Source of the DNA: Gremmenia infestans
Lineage: Eukaryota; Ascomycota; Leotiomycetes; Helotiales; Hamatocanthoscyphaceae
Assembly (NCBI GenBank): GCA_032629725.1
Contig: JAFEVB010000036.1
Span: 434,001-498,000 of the forward strand
Direction: 5' to 3'
DNA length: 64,000 bases
Part shown: piece by piece, positions 1 to 12,406 of the stretch
Position numbering within the stretch: the first letter of the stretch is position 1
Layout of the letters: each line of letters begins with the position of its first letter
Translations under genes and position numbers: made by a program
The notes under the pieces: generated by a model
What the model saw: the letters and a program-made list of their open reading frames with translations, nothing else
What the model was told of the DNA's origin: nothing
Database searches by the model: none

Positions 1-2777
1 GAGAGCCATGTGGGAACTACCTTTGGCGTATGCAGGTGTACATGCAGGAGGTTATACAAGGGAGGGATATCGGATGAGTCGAGTCCGGCCAGATGTACTG
101 TAGTCAGGACTAGGGATAGAACCGAAGTCCTCGTTCGCGGACCTGCAAGAAGGGGCCGGAGTGTATTCCCAGGCCAAAAAACAACCCGATGGTCTGTCCG
201 CAAGATGGCTTACACAAGGGAGGAAAGGCTGAACACTCTCAGCCTCTCGCGATGCAGGTACCTAGGAGGATTCCCGGTGACATGGTCAATGAATGTCGAC
301 ACATGGGGTTTATGTTAGTAGTTGAGGTTACTAATAAGTAGCGAGAGATACCAAAGAAAGAATATGGCAGTGCACGGCGAGCCATGCCGACCCAGGTAGG
401 CTCTTACACGGGCCTTGGGGGGGAGCAATATACGATAGTAGCGTGATATGAAAGCGCTCACGAAGTACTTCGTATGAGGTGAGAGAGCGTCATGAGAAAG
501 GGAAAGGGAAAGAGAAAGATAGACCAAGGGTATGCATAGCTGCATAGCTGCATAGGTAATAACGTCTGGACTAGTGCCGTAGCATAAGGTAAGGTGGATA
601 AGGTGGATGAGGAGGAATGAATTGGCATGTAAAGTGGTAGGTAGGCAAGGTCAGCTAAGAAAGAGTAAGGTACAGTACCTTAGATGACGAGAAGACGTCG
701 AGTTTGAATTGGCGAACAAGCGCAGGCTGGTCACTCAGTCAGCACCATGTACGGTACGAGTTGTACGGTAGAACTAAGGTACTCACTCTACTCTAGCGCA
801 CACCTGACGCCGGATTTAGAAGCTCCTTACTCCCTACAGGCTACAAAACGAAAACCCCTACAGACTCGTCGTCATCCTACCAGGAATAGGGCCATTGGCG
901 TCTCTCTGGCTTCTGTATCTGGCACCTGGCGCAACGTTTATTGAGTTCTTGCTGGGTTGCTGTTGCTCTAACCCAACATCACCACAGGGCTGTGTAGTTC
1001 GCTGAGCAGCCCCACCGCACCGCACCTCACCGCACCCCACTCCCCTGTTTCTAGCTAGCCGATTACTCTACCTCCGTACGGTACAAGTGTACTCGTACTC
1101 GACAACTGGCCGTCACTACAGTACAGTACAGTACAGTACAGTACTGGCCCCGTTCAAAGCTTCCAAGTGCCGGCCAAATGAGACTTCTTGACAGCCTCAA
1201 TAACGTGTCCCCTACTCTAAGTCCTATTCTTATTCCTTCCTATCCCTATCCTATTCTACTAGCTTCGGCTCTGCATGCCCCTGCGTATTCAGGCCAATCG
1301 CTCGTCGCTTTTCCTGCCTAAGGCCACGCTTCAGAGTTCGTGACATTGCATTTCGTAGCCTAGGACTTCTCTTTCCTTTGAATTATCGTGAGAATATATG
1401 ACATGCTAATTCCGAGTTCTCTTTCCGTGCTTCTTAGCTAAACTAAGTAATGATACACTTATCCAGATCCTCTCTCTGAAAGAATATAGCCTCAAAGGCC
1501 CAAGTTAGTGAGTGTCGTCTTGACAATATTATTCCTGAATGCCACTAGTGCATCATAATCCACAACTTCTTCAGTAATGTACCCCCGTAGTGAGGTAAGT
1601 ATAGTGCATAGCTTCTACTAAAGACCTTCATATGGTGGAAGCAATTAGAATCCACAATCCAGTGGATTCATAGGCTCGAATACGGTCCCGGTGCGAAAAT
1701 AAGTCAAGGTAGACTACTTACTGTTTAGCTTCAATTGAGGTTCGCGATACCCTCGTCTGGATTCTAATCCTAATCCTCCAACAGGCGCCATATGCAGGAA
1801 TCAGTGACTTGGAGAAAATCTGCCTTGCGCTAGAGCCTTTGCGCGAGCCACAGCCTTGCGCTAAAACCCACCATCGGGTGTTTTCGTAAGGCGTCCAATG
1901 ACAGCCCTGTCGAACAACGTGATCTACTCAGCCCCTCTGTGGCTTTCGACTAGGGGCTCTACTTTTGAACACTTCTGCTTACGCTGTCGGGGAACGGACA
2001 CTGGGCAACAAAGAATTCGGGCACGCCGTCAATCGAAGGCAGCAGTGACATAGAAGACGATACATGTCCAGTGTCGACGCCCGTCTGCTTTCTTTGAATT
2101 GTCTTTCAGTTACGGAGTTCGTGCCCAGCAAACAAGGGAACTATTGCTATAATCTCTGGACCGAGTACCGGCAGTAGAACCTAGGTAGGGACCGGTCAGG
2201 ACAGAAGCGCTCTTGGTCCAACGACTAACAGGTACACCCATGAAACGAAGTTGCAACTCATCCAGAAAGAGTCAAAAGATATCCCTGTCATCATGAAACG
2301 TTTCGAAGATATGAACCTTGATATCATATCATTGTATGCAGTATTCCCAAGAATCTGATTGCTAGGAACATTCAGCTTTAACATCCAAGTGGGCTTGAGC
2401 TGAATCCCCCCTCCACACTCTAGTACGATATACAATAAGCAGCAGAGTACCGGAGCATGAAAACTAATTAGAGGTCGGCGATAGTGGCGCGCTTGTACAA
2501 CCAGCTTTCGACGTAATATCCCTGGGATATATGGCTGGCTAGTCTGCTTTTCCGCTCTTTGACTCTCCAGGAAGGCTACTTCTGGCGCTCATTATGATTG
2601 GTATGCTGCTTCTAGGTTGTCCCAACTTCTGCGGTGCTGTCTCGGCCGTCATCGTCACAATCGGGGACGAAGTGTCGCCCGGGATGAGTGAGCTATTCAC
2701 GACGCCGCATGAAACGAAAAGCATACACACTACCTGTTGTCGTTGCCAGATAACTCTGTTCGGGCTGGTTTCGGACT
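1..2777. other. Gene-free stretch, 3' of the first regulator
   Basis: No convincing coding region is seen. Open frames are short, lack recognisable motifs and do not join across plausible splice sites. The stretch holds a five-copy ACAGT pentamer array near 1118-1144 and a near-palindromic element around 460-475 (CGAAGTACTTCG core) that recurs elsewhere in the window. The last few hundred bases are probably the 3' untranslated region of the regulator ending at 2778. Confidence 0.5.
1118..1144 (+). repeat. ACAGT pentamer array
   Basis: Five tandem ACAGT units in intergenic DNA near the left edge. Confidence 0.8.
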
Positions 2778-5577
2778 TCAGGTCTGATTCTTGAACCAAT
2801 CCGAGTTGGCGTCAACCATGAAGTTAGTGATGTTGAACTCGTTCGCTCCATTGCTCAATTCTTGTGACACCATCTCACCCACACCATTTCCACTTCCGTT
2901 TCCAGTGCCATAGCCATTGCCATCGCCATTGACTGTAATGTGGTTCATATCGCTATTACCTGAGACTACCGGGAGTCTCGGTAAATTGAAAAAATCGAAG
3001 ACATCTAGGTACTCGAGTTCGTTCGGCGCTGGTGTCCTAGCTGGAGTTACACTTGGCATTCGAGGCACCATTCCAACATGCTTTGGCTGTCTAGACATTA
3101 AGAAGTCTAAATCGTACGCACAACGTCTCATGTCTGCAAGAATCTTTACAGAAGATGGCGTGACCCTTTCCCCGTTGGCGCCAACAGAGCGTTCAGAATC
3201 TCGGTGTTCATCAAGAACTCTTTGAAGGATCGATGTATATCGTTCCGCGACTAGCCAATAACGACCCATCTCTCGAAGGGAGTCTACAAAGAACTGAATC
3301 TGTGGGCTGAGCTTATGCTCGATCGTTGAACCATGGACCAACAGAAGTCTTGCTGCTACCCACAAAGTAAATGCAAATGGAGGGCCAAGCTTTTGTAGCA
3401 TGCCATTTTGAACGACAAATTCGCCAAGTGCCGCAACATTCTCTACAGCACCATGACAGCGCTGGCTAGCGCTATACGATGGCGTGAAAATCGGAGAACG
3501 GGTTGTAGGGTATGCAGCTGATGAATGAAGTCGGATGACCGCGGTATGATATGTTGCTATTTGGTAATAAGTAAATGTACCATGTCCCATAGATATTGGC
3601 TCAGCTTACCGTGCAGCATTACCCACCCACAATTAATCGATTTGCTACCTCCAGGCTGGAAGAGCTTTGCCATATTGCCATAGTCACCAGGAAGATTGAA
3701 CTTCCAAGATGTAAGCATGTTATCAAGCTCCCGATACTCTCCTTGCCATTGCTCTACGTCCGACAATGCGCTGATATCAACGGGCTTCTTGTGAAATTTA
3801 TGGATTCTAGATAGGATACCCAAAATCTCAATGTAGTAGGAGAAAGCACCCAAGTTTTCCGGTTTGTCTATATCATATTCCGTACGTTCACTGGTTCGAA
3901 ACCACCTGGTTTGCACTGCCTGGTTCTTGCTCCAGAGATCGTCCCGGCACGGTAACGTTCGATCAATCTCTTTCTCGTCCAGGGCAAACTCGAAAGCTGT
4001 GGCAATTGTCGCATATCGGTCAAGAAGATACACCATCCAAAACAGCCGTCGCCGAGATTCTTCTTCGATGAAGTTGTCTGATTCTGGTAGAACCATGGCT
4101 CGAAGCGTGTAAATAGAAGGGTACACTGGTGATACAGAGAATGATGTCGTCTCGACTGCAAGTCCCAACTGGACAACGGAGCGAGTAAGAAGTGCCAAGA
4201 GATTCCATCCTGGAGGACCATTGCTGCTTCCTACAAGGTCCAGGGCTAATATGACCATGGCCTGGAGAGCCTTGACCGAAGAGTTCTCAAGTCCATAAAG
4301 TAAAACTTTCTGCTTGGAAATATCATGATAATGCCGCCGTCTGTCTTCTGTCAACCTTTGATCCACTGAGAATCTGATAGTTGTGGCAACAATTGCGTGC
4401 AACAATATTCTATCGGCTTCATCTAATGTAGATGGGCCAAAGAGGGAGTCGAGAGTAGATCGCCGATGTAAGATTGGGCACCAAGTATTGACGTGTTTGA
4501 AGTAAAGATCCACCAGAGCGTAAAGAAGGTCATATGGAGGCAGGGCATGGTCTGAAGAAATTTCGGTTTGATTTTGGGATATGTTTAGACTAGGAGACGC
4601 AAGGGGTGGATGGTTCGTACTGTAGAACTCTTGTGCCTGAGTGGTCTGTATCGGATGGGGTGGTGGATGTGATTGATTGTGTTGATGGTTAGGTTGCTGC
4701 ATTCCTTGTTGGAAGACATCGCTGTGTAGGGACGACATGGACGGGGTCTGGGGCATTGCGTTTGCAAAGTCCATAGATTGATTTCCAGGGTAAGTGGAAG
4801 GCCTTTGGAGGAAGAGAGCGGTTTCCGCGTGAGGCACATGACCTCTGGATCCATCATTTGACCTAAAGCCTGGCGCACTTTGAGGTGTGTCATGGTCGCT
4901 GGGAAGGCTATTACTGTGGTTGGTGAAGGAAGACTCCAGTATCTGAGCGTGGGAACGTAGAACTTCTTCGAGCCTATCTAGTCTTTGCTCCAATTCACGA
5001 CCGTACCCGGCGCGTAAGCCAGGCTTCTTTCGTTCTTTGTACTCGCAAATAGCGCCGTTGCGAGTACACCAACCGCAGGACGGCTGGCCGCGATCACATT
5101 TTACCTGCAGAGGTACCAACGTTAGAGAAGGGGAGACCAAAGGTGTTAGACAGAGTGAAAAAGGAACAGCGGGTTTCTGATGATTCCCTAGCACCACCGC
5201 GGGCTCTCAATGAACAATAAGGGGGGACAGAAGTGGAATCTTCTCGTCGGAGTTTCCCTTCCCGCTTAGCATCAGTTCTTGCCCGAACTCTTTGCAAGTT
5301 CGCAGGTATGTCTTTGATAGATCACTTGAGAAGTAGGAAGCAATCTTCATAGAGCTCTTGCTCGAATGGTATGGCTTCTGGTTGCCGAAACACGTACCTT
5401 TCGTTGCTTGCATAGCTCGCACCTTCGACGGATAGTTAGCCAATTTTGCTCTTGGTTTTCATCGGGAGGTTGGTCCTCAAAATCAGAGTCGTGATGTTGT
5501 AACACAGATGTTGAATGTTCAACACCGGCATCGACATCGACATCGACATCCGCATTGATGACTGGTTGAAGAGACAT
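2778..5577 (-). CDS. Zn2Cys6 fungal-specific transcription factor, candidate rhamnose regulator
   Basis: Predicted nuclear DNA-binding regulator of 817 aa. Exons as I read them: 5577-5398, 5104-3610, 3556-2778. The first intron (293 nt, long for this window) splits the zinc cluster: CELCKQRK in exon 1 joins VKCDRGQPSC in exon 2, giving six cysteines at about residues 53, 56, 63, 70, 73 and 80. A short coiled-coil-like linker (EQRLDRLEEVLRSH) follows, then a Gln/Pro/Ser-rich stretch and a fungal-specific transcription factor middle region (about 230-560, with LPPYDLLYALVDLYFKHVNT and RLFWMVYLLDRYA). The second intron (53 nt) is fixed because LH|ATYHTAVIRLHSSAAYP reads through. The tail has a Gly/Asn-rich tract. 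It is divergent from a rhamnonate dehydratase, so a RhaR-like role in L-rhamnose catabolism is an inference from position; zinc-cluster membership is secure. The start is the only ATG before the cluster in exon 1. Confidence 0.88.
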
Positions 5578-6868
5578 GATTCTTACGAGACTGACATGGG
5601 CCTCCGCTGTCTCTTGCGGGGCCTGTCGCCGTTTTCTCCGCCGCTATCATCTTCACTGTACGCGTTTTCCTCGTCGGTTTCGGGTTGATCTGAGCCTTGT
5701 CGCTGGGACTGATGCGGCGAAAGTTTGATATCCATCTGAGATAGGCAATGGGCGGTCCAGAAATGTTGCTTTTTTCGGCCCAGTGCTAGACGAAAGTCGG
5801 GGAGCTTTATAGCGAGCGAGAGAAAGGTTTGTACGAGTAGTGGGGAAGAAAGCTACCCCTCGGCAAGTAGAAACCTGATCACTCACAGGGCCGCAAAAGC
5901 AGAGCTCGGGGGAAAGCTCCAATATTAATAAGCTGGGGCAATTGACGAAGGCCAGTGCGGTCGGTGGTGAATGCAGTGCAGGGTTTTGACCGAGAGCTTT
6001 TTCTACTGTTACTCGAGTACTCTACTCTACTTTATTCTACCCCAGGTACTCTTTCTTGGTAGGAGGGAGCAGGATCAAGACTCCAAGAGCAACGTTCCGG
6101 CCGATCAGGTGCAGGTGACTGATGGAATCTGGGGAATTAATCGAGTCAGCAAGGTCCGGGGATGTGGAGAATGCTGGCGATGCCCTCCATTTGGCAGGTC
6201 CTTTACGTAGGCACGAGCACGAGCCTCCTACTCTCGGCTGCATGTTGAGAAATTGCCGACATGGGGGGCCACCATTATTGGCTGTAGCAGCAGTACGTAC
6301 GGAGTAGTAGTGGTACTGTACTGTACTGTACAGTAACTGCTTGTGATTGTGTACCAGCCCAGCCTAGCCCCTCGAGAAGCCTTCCGTGTGTTTCGTGTTT
6401 CTCCGCAGAGGTGTGGTGTTTAGATAGATAGAGGTGACACTTCAGGGTTCCTTCCTTGCGCTCTCCTCTCCTCTCCTTCACCATCCGTCGCGGAGCTGTG
6501 AAGTTTCGCATCACCAGCATGCTCTCTCACTCTGTAGTCTCTAGAGTGCATCTGTCTGGCCAATCCGAGAATACCATCATGAGTCTCCGCTCTACTACCC
6601 TACATACAGTACTTGACTCCGAGGGGATGGCTGATACGGTATTGATCCACGTCTACTTGAACCTCGGTCGCTTGGGGCATCTTGCACCGATGATACCCCA
6701 CCAGGAGAAAGCTGCCGTTGCCAACCGTCCGTCCATTGCGCTTGCTTTGTTCAAACTTACCGTCAATCTGATAGCTCGATTGCTTGCTTGCTTGATTGAT
6801 TGATTTAAAGTTGAGTGGCTTACCCGGAAAACGATCTCCTTTACTTCTTTTCTTGAGCATCAGTCAAA
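5578..6868. promoter_or_regulatory. Shared divergent promoter region, regulator / LRA3
   Basis: A 1.3 kb interval between two outward-facing starts, so it should contain both promoters. Visible elements are a CT-rich tract (6461-6482), a GTACT-type pentamer run (about 6313-6334), a copy of the dispersed TACGGAGTA motif (6298-6306) and a TTGC/TTGA tetramer run just upstream of the dehydratase start (6780-6803). No regulator binding site can be assigned from sequence alone. Confidence 0.45.
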
Positions 6869-8315
6869 ATGGCAACATCATCACCAGCAGCGCGGAGTTT
6901 CCCCTCCATCAAAGCCATCCGGACATATGTAGTCGACGGTGTTGGATCAGGAGGAGACTACCACAATGTCAAGGGAGGTCACTGGTAAGTTTTATGACCA
7001 TCTAATTCTCAAGTCTTGTGCTGACCTCAACCCAGGTTGATTGATACGTCTATCTCAACCCCAATGTCCAGGTGGGAGAATTACCGAGCATCGAGAACAA
7101 GCTGGGGCATCAACGTATTGGGTTCTTTCTGCGTGGAGATTGAGGGTTCAGATGGCACAGTCGGCTTTGCAACTGGCTTTGGAGGTACTGCTCACACTCC
7201 AGAAGCTAACTATCTTGATCTGTATACTAACAGGCACTACAGGCCCTCCAGCATGCTGGCTCGTTCACCAACACTTCGAACGATTCCTCATCGGCGCCGA
7301 TCCCCGTGATACAAATCATTTATTTGAGCAGATGTACAGAGGATCCATGTTCTATGGTCGCAAGGGACTTCCAGTTGCTGTCATCTCAGTGATTGACCTT
7401 GCTCTTTGGGATTTGCTGGGAAAGATCAGGAACGAGCCCGTGTACAAACTTATCGGAGGTGCTACAAGAGACAAGCTGGACTTCTACTGCACTGGCCCAG
7501 AACCAACGGCCGCAAAAGCTATGGGCTTTTGGGGCGCCAAAGTTCCATTGCCATACTGCCCGGAAGAAGGACACAAGGGCCTCAGGAAGAACGTCGAGTT
7601 CCTACGCAAGCATAGAGAAAGTGTCGGTCCCGACTTTCCAATTATGGTCGACTGCTACATGAGTCTCAACGTCTCATATACCATCGAGCTTGCTACGGCT
7701 TGCCTGGATCTCAACATTAATTGGTGGGAGGAGTGTTTGTCCCCTGATGACACAGATGGATTTGCGCAGATCAAGCAAGCTCATCCTCAACTGAAATTCA
7801 CTACCGGGGAGCACGAATATTCGAGATACGGATTCCGCAAGCTCATCGAGGGACGGAACATTGACATCATCCAACCCGATGTTATGTGGCTTGGTGGCAT
7901 GACTGAACTGTTGAAAGTAGCAGCCATGGCATCTGCTTACGACATTCCAGTTGTTCCCCATGCCAGCGGCCCGTACAGCTATCACTTTGTCGTATCCCAA
8001 ACCAACTGTCCTTTCCAAGAATACCTTGCCAACTCACCTGATGGAAAGAGTGTGTTGCCTGTCTTTGGAGATTTGTTCTTAGACGAGCCCATTCCACTAA
8101 AGGGTTATTTGCATGTCTCCCAACTTGACAAGCCGGGCTTTGGCTTGACGCTAAACCCAGCAGCTAAGTTGATTCCAGCGCAATACCTTTTGACTCCGAA
8201 TCCTGAAAGACCACTGGGTCGACCGGCGCCGGCGCCGGTGGAACCTAAGAAGACAGAAGAAGACAAAGGCGCTATCAATGGTTTAGTTCAGGGTGTAAAG
8301 GATATGACAGCTTGA
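6869..8315 (+). CDS. LRA3: L-rhamnonate dehydratase (enolase superfamily)
   Basis: Dehydrates L-rhamnonate to 2-keto-3-deoxy-L-rhamnonate, the third step of the fungal non-phosphorylating L-rhamnose pathway, in the cytosol. Exons: 6869-6984, 7036-7184, 7243-8315, giving 445 aa. Mandelate racemase/muconate-lactonizing-type enzyme: N-terminal capping domain, then a barrel with acid ligands in MVDCYMS, WWEECL and TTGEHEY, followed by QPDVMWLGG and the catalytic-type His in VVPHASGPYS. The sequence runs parallel to bacterial rhamnonate dehydratase as I recall it (VISVIDLALWDLLGK, PVYKLIGGATRD, LDKPGFGLTLN). Two 3' splice sites are possible for intron 2 (7233 or 7242); I prefer 7242 because it gives FGGPPACW and leaves an ACTAAC branch site 11 nt upstream. 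The C-terminus adds a Pro/Lys-rich tail. It is transcribed away from the zinc-cluster regulator and is followed on the same strand by a dehydrogenase of the same pathway. Confidence 0.88.
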
Positions 8316-8840
8316 TAGAGCTTTCCATGTAATCAGTTACACATTGTTATCTTGGCATTGGAATTTGGGGATAGGGTAATAGGTTAGGACATGTTTTGTT
8401 CCTCAAATACATACAATATCTCAAATCTTGGGATTATCAGACATGCAGCCCTTAGTTCCCCAGCACATGCCAATTCACACCCCTATCGACCCGCCAGCCT
8501 GTATGCTGGTATGCACCGACTTACTAAATACCCCCAAGCTTCAGCTCCACTAAACAAAAATTTGTCTCGGGCATGATTGACTCGAAAAGCCGAGTCGCGG
8601 GGTGGATGGATCCTTGCCCTGAGAAAGTCTCCACAGACAAGCTCCAAACCAAATCAATCAAGATGTGAATCCCAACCTCAAGATGTCTCTGTCTGCAAAG
8701 TCAAATAATCCTCTCCAATATTATACGGTTGACCTCCCTCCCTGACTACAGCCTAATATTAGCACGCGTATCTGCCTAAGACTTAGTCCACAATCCCTTT
8801 CTCAAATACAACCCCACAACCTCCTCCCAAAGCATCAACC
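8316..8840 (+). promoter_or_regulatory. Intergenic region, LRA3 3' end to LRA1 promoter
   Basis: 525 bp between two same-strand genes, with no coding signal. It should contain the dehydratase 3' UTR and the dehydrogenase promoter. An inverted AT-rich element (CCTAATATTAGC) lies near 8752-8763 and the 60 bp upstream of the ATG are C-rich and G-poor, as is common for leaders of fungal genes. Confidence 0.4.
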
Positions 8841-9754
8841 ATGCCCCCCCATTACCTCCTCACCTCTAAAATCGCTGCTATTACTGGTGGAACTACAGGT
8901 ATTGGGCGCGCCATAGCTCTCGAATACATCCGTCAAGGAGCAGACGTGGCAATCAACCACCTCAACCTCCCCTCCGACGCCCACCACAAGGCGTCGCTGC
9001 TCGCAGAAGCTACTGATATCAAAAAGAAGGATGACAAGGCAGGCAGATTGATCGAGGTCGAGGGCGATGTCACGAAGCCGGAGACGGGCAAGAATCTTGT
9101 GGAGCGTGCGGTCAAGGAGTTTGGACGCTTGGATATTTTTGTGAACAATGCTGGTGTTTGCCAGTTTGCGGAGTTTTTGGAGTAGGTTGCTTCATCTTTG
9201 GCTTTGAGGATCCCTTTGGAAGGAAAACAATCTGGGGAGGGGGTGTTCTAGCAAGGAAGATCTCGAACAAGAGCTAATTCGAGATATCCAGCCTCGACCA
9301 TGACCTCTTCTCCTCCACAGTGCGCATCAATCTCGACGGTGCCTTCTACTCCTGCCAAGCAGCCGCCCGACAAATGGCAGCCCAAGGCGACGGCGGCAGC
9401 ATCATAGCCGTATCTTCGATATCCGCTCTCGTGGGCGGTGGTCTGCAAACACACTACACGCCCACGAAAGCCGGCGTTCTCTCCCTGATGCAGAGCATGG
9501 CTGTAGCGTTGGGCAAATATAAGATTAGATGCAACGCACTGCTGCCGGGAACCATCAAGACGCAGCTTAACGACGAAGATCTGAATGATGATAAGAAGAG
9601 GGAATACATGGAGTCGCGCATCCCTCTTGGTCGCACTGGTGAGCCGAGTGATATGGCAGGGCCGGCTGTGTTTTTGGCTTGTCAGGAGTTGAGCGGGTAC
9701 GTCAACGGTGCACAGTTGCTGGTTGATGGCGGTTTGTTTGTCAATCTACAATAA
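8841..9754 (+). CDS. LRA1: SDR family, probable L-rhamnose-1-dehydrogenase
   Basis: Short-chain dehydrogenase of 267 aa, probably oxidising L-rhamnose to L-rhamnono-lactone with NAD(P)+, the first pathway step. Exons: 8841-9181 and 9292-9754; intron of 110 nt with CTAAT upstream of the acceptor. The joined reading is AEFLDLDHDLFSSTVRINLD. Seen: Rossmann glycine motif TGGTTGIG near the N-terminus, NNAG, the catalytic Ser in AVSSIS and Tyr/Lys in HYTPTKAG, then GEPSDMAGPAVFLACQ and a C-terminal VDGG, all canonical for classical SDRs. Length matches yeast L-rhamnose dehydrogenases. SDR membership is certain; the substrate is inferred from adjacency to the rhamnonate dehydratase. Other sugar or polyol dehydrogenases are possible. 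The lactonase and aldolase of the pathway are not in this window. Confidence 0.8.
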
Positions 9755-10691
9755 GGAAGTCTAAGTAGGCTGGGCCAAGCGGTTCCTTGGGGGGGCATGT
9801 GGGGTCCCAGTTACTATAAGATACTTATAGGGGAGGTTTCTTGGTAGGCTTGGAATCAAAATCCTTGGTTGCTGGGTCTAGAGTAAGTTGTACAATGCTG
9901 TAAAACTCCTCACTACCCGCTGTTACATCTCCGAAGGCTCGGGAATAGGGTTTTCTGTACTCACCAAGAGGTCAATGCAGCCATGTGGCTCAGGAAGGAC
10001 GGATTTCTTTCATATACGTGGACAGCGAGGAGGCTCTAGACATGAAAGTTGCCCATTATCTGGAAATCTACATGCTATAGATATACGTCGTACTTCGCAT
10101 ATTTGTCGTATTGTCTCGTATCTCATTCCAAATGCTATGGCCGTGCAAACGTAAGAGTCAGCCTTCGAAGCGATTTACATAACCAGCATGACTTTCTTCC
10201 GTGGACTTTCTGGTTTCCGAGTCCGATTTCCTTATAAATTTCACCAAGTAGTGAGTGCCCCTTATGTCACTCGGTTCTTTCTAGAATTTAGTATTGGTGG
10301 CAATTGTATTAGGTCCGTAAGCATTATAGCCAATCCAGCCCACCGTGGACTGATGTCGCACGAACGATTAAGCTCTTTGGAAACTGCGGTTTCTTTATTT
10401 GGTTATTATATTTCTGGTCCAGTAATCTCCCTCCTTTCCGACACAGTCATGCTAACAGGTCAGATTTTGTGGGGTATCTCGTGGTCCTGTAATCAGATCC
10501 AGCTCTTACGGCCGGTATAGCTAGGTGGACCTCATTGTACAACCCCACACTCTGATCTGCTTATATAGCGGATGTAACTCATAAATATCAGACCCTGGGA
10601 GTGGGTTTAAATATGGTGTCTTTCCTCTTGACTCCATGCATAATCTACTCTAGTTTCCACCCTCAACTATACCCCCCACAGCAATAAAGGG
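9755..10691 (+). other. Intergenic stretch upstream of the NTF2-like gene
   Basis: About 0.94 kb without a supportable gene. It should contain the promoter of the next gene; TATA-like sequence is seen at about 10561-10567 (TTATATAG) and TTTAAATA near 10606. Short open frames here have no family features. Confidence 0.35.
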
Positions 10692-11207
10692 ATGCCAAAA
10701 ATGGCATCAATCGTCCACTACGGTCCCTTCGACGACATAAGTCGCTCACACCCAACCCTAAACTTCATCGAAAAGTACTGCAAAGCAATAGACAGTCTGA
10801 AGCTCGCCTCCATCCCCGCCTCCGCATTCCTCTCCCCCTTCGCCATATTCCATGACACCAAAGGCAACGTCCACCTTACAGCCTCGCACATCTGGCAATT
10901 GACCGCCCGCCAGGCCGCACCTTTCTCACAGATCCGCCACGATATCGTGGAAGTGAGAATTGTAGGTAATGGCGATGGGGAGGGCAGGGACGTGGTGTAT
11001 TGCGAGTTTTTAGCGCATTTCCGGTTGCTGGGCGATGAGGATGAGGTTTTGGTTCCGAGCTTTTTTGTTTGGACCGTGGGGGCGGCGGAGCCTGGGGAGG
11101 GCACGAATGGGAGGCAGATTCAGGAGGTTAGGGGGTTTTGGGATACGGGGATTATTGGACGGTATGTGTCGGAGCTTAAGAAGGGTGGGAGTTCTATGGT
11201 GAAGTAG
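10692..11207 (+). CDS. NTF2/SnoaL-like domain protein, function unknown
   Basis: An uninterrupted 171 aa reading frame. Its order of an N-terminal helical pair (HPTLNFIEKYCKAIDSL), an aspartate/histidine segment (SPFAIFHDTKGNVH), then hydrophobic beta strands (DVVYCEFLAHFRLL, LVPSFFVWTVG) resembles the NTF2-like/SnoaL cone fold common among small fungal enzymes and stress proteins. No signal peptide or membrane segment is seen. A second in-frame Met at codon 4 is an equally good start. It is on the same strand as the two rhamnose genes but about 0.9 kb away, so pathway membership is open. The fold assignment is from overall pattern only, without a diagnostic motif. Confidence 0.6.
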   Translation: MPKMASIVHYGPFDDISRSHPTLNFIEKYCKAIDSLKLASIPASAFLSPFAIFHDTKGNVHLTASHIWQLTARQAAPFSQIRHDIVEVRIVGNGDGEGRDVVYCEFLAHFRLLGDEDEVLVPSFFVWTVGAAEPGEGTNGRQIQEVRGFWDTGIIGRYVSELKKGGSSMVK

Positions 11208-12406
11208 CTGCAGACTGGTCGAGGGAAAGGGGATTTCTTTGGGCAGCTAGTCGCGGGATCGAGGCTCTGCTTAAAGTCGAGGGTTACTATACATATTTCC
11301 CGTGGGCTACTCCCTAGAATTGCTGAGAGCATTGGGTCAACTCGTCTGCAAGTGTTCACTACCCCCATTCTCCTTCTTGATGGGTATAGACGCCTAGCTA
11401 GATGAAGCTGTGGAAGTAAACATGCCAAGTGCTGATTATGATGAAAGCAGTCAGCAATAGCTTTATTAATTCCTTTATTTGCTTACGCATTGTTGGGTTT
11501 CATGTAAAAGTTAAAGTCCTGGAACTGCTCCTATCAGCCTAACATTTTGTTTTCAATATACTATAGTTTTGAAAACTCCTAGTAACCACCTACTAAATCC
11601 GAAATAAAACGCATATATCCTCCTTTCCCTGGTTCATATCTTGAGTCTCTTTATCAAGAGCTGTATTTCAAGACCAGGGGTATACTTTGTATCCGCGCCC
11701 CCAATCCCCACCCAGCCTCACTTCCCCTGCATGTTCCCACCCCTGTATCCCCGAACGACATCTCTCGCCTCATCACCAGTCCCAACCCGTGAGCGCCAAG
11801 AACCTGTGCGGCTCGCCCCTACGAGTACCTACCTACCGATGCCAAATATTCAATCCAACATCGTTCCTTTCTACTTCGTCCCAGGCATAATAAACCTCCC
11901 GACAGGGGGGTTGTGCCAGGGGTGGATTTCTATGGGAGCTCCTATTAGCAGAAACCCTGCCTTTACACCCCTGTTGGGAAGTCTACTATGCCTGGGACGA
12001 AGTAGCTTGGGCCTAAGACGTCCTAAGGTACTTACCTACTTACCTACATCTTCCTGCGAGGTCTCTCTTTTGTTGCACGTCGAGCTTTTTAGCTTGCTGC
12101 ATGTCCGGGGAATGTGAGACAGGAGCTACTGTATGGCATGGTGACACAGCCTGTTGGCTAGTGTGGGTTTTGTGATAAGACTACTGTAAAGTGCTGTAAA
12201 TGGATCATGGTTACAAATGGTTGCAGCGAAATTGATAGTATGTTTGTTGTCCCCCCTTTGGCCAATAGCAAAACTCCTCCACTTGATGTCTTATAACTCC
12301 TCTCCTCTCTACTTCAAATTTCAGTCAATGATGCTAATACAAAAGCAAATAGCAATTCTCCCAAATATTACATATACCTCCCTTTTTTCTTTCTTGCTCT
12401 TCTTCC
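11208..12406. other. Tail-to-tail intergenic stretch
   Basis: 1.2 kb between converging genes, so mostly 3' UTRs and terminators. A frame of about 158 codons around 11641-12117 is open but Pro/Ser-rich with no fold-like pattern and I do not call it. Short YACCTACC runs occur near 12030-12050. Confidence 0.4.

Noticed and set aside
7185..7233. Shorter version of LRA3 intron 2 ending at 7233
   Set aside because: It would insert three residues into the conserved FGGPPACW segment and put the branch A next to the acceptor; the acceptor at 7242 is better.
11641..12117. 158-codon plus-strand frame
   Set aside because: Pro/Ser-rich low-information sequence within a tail-to-tail 3' region.
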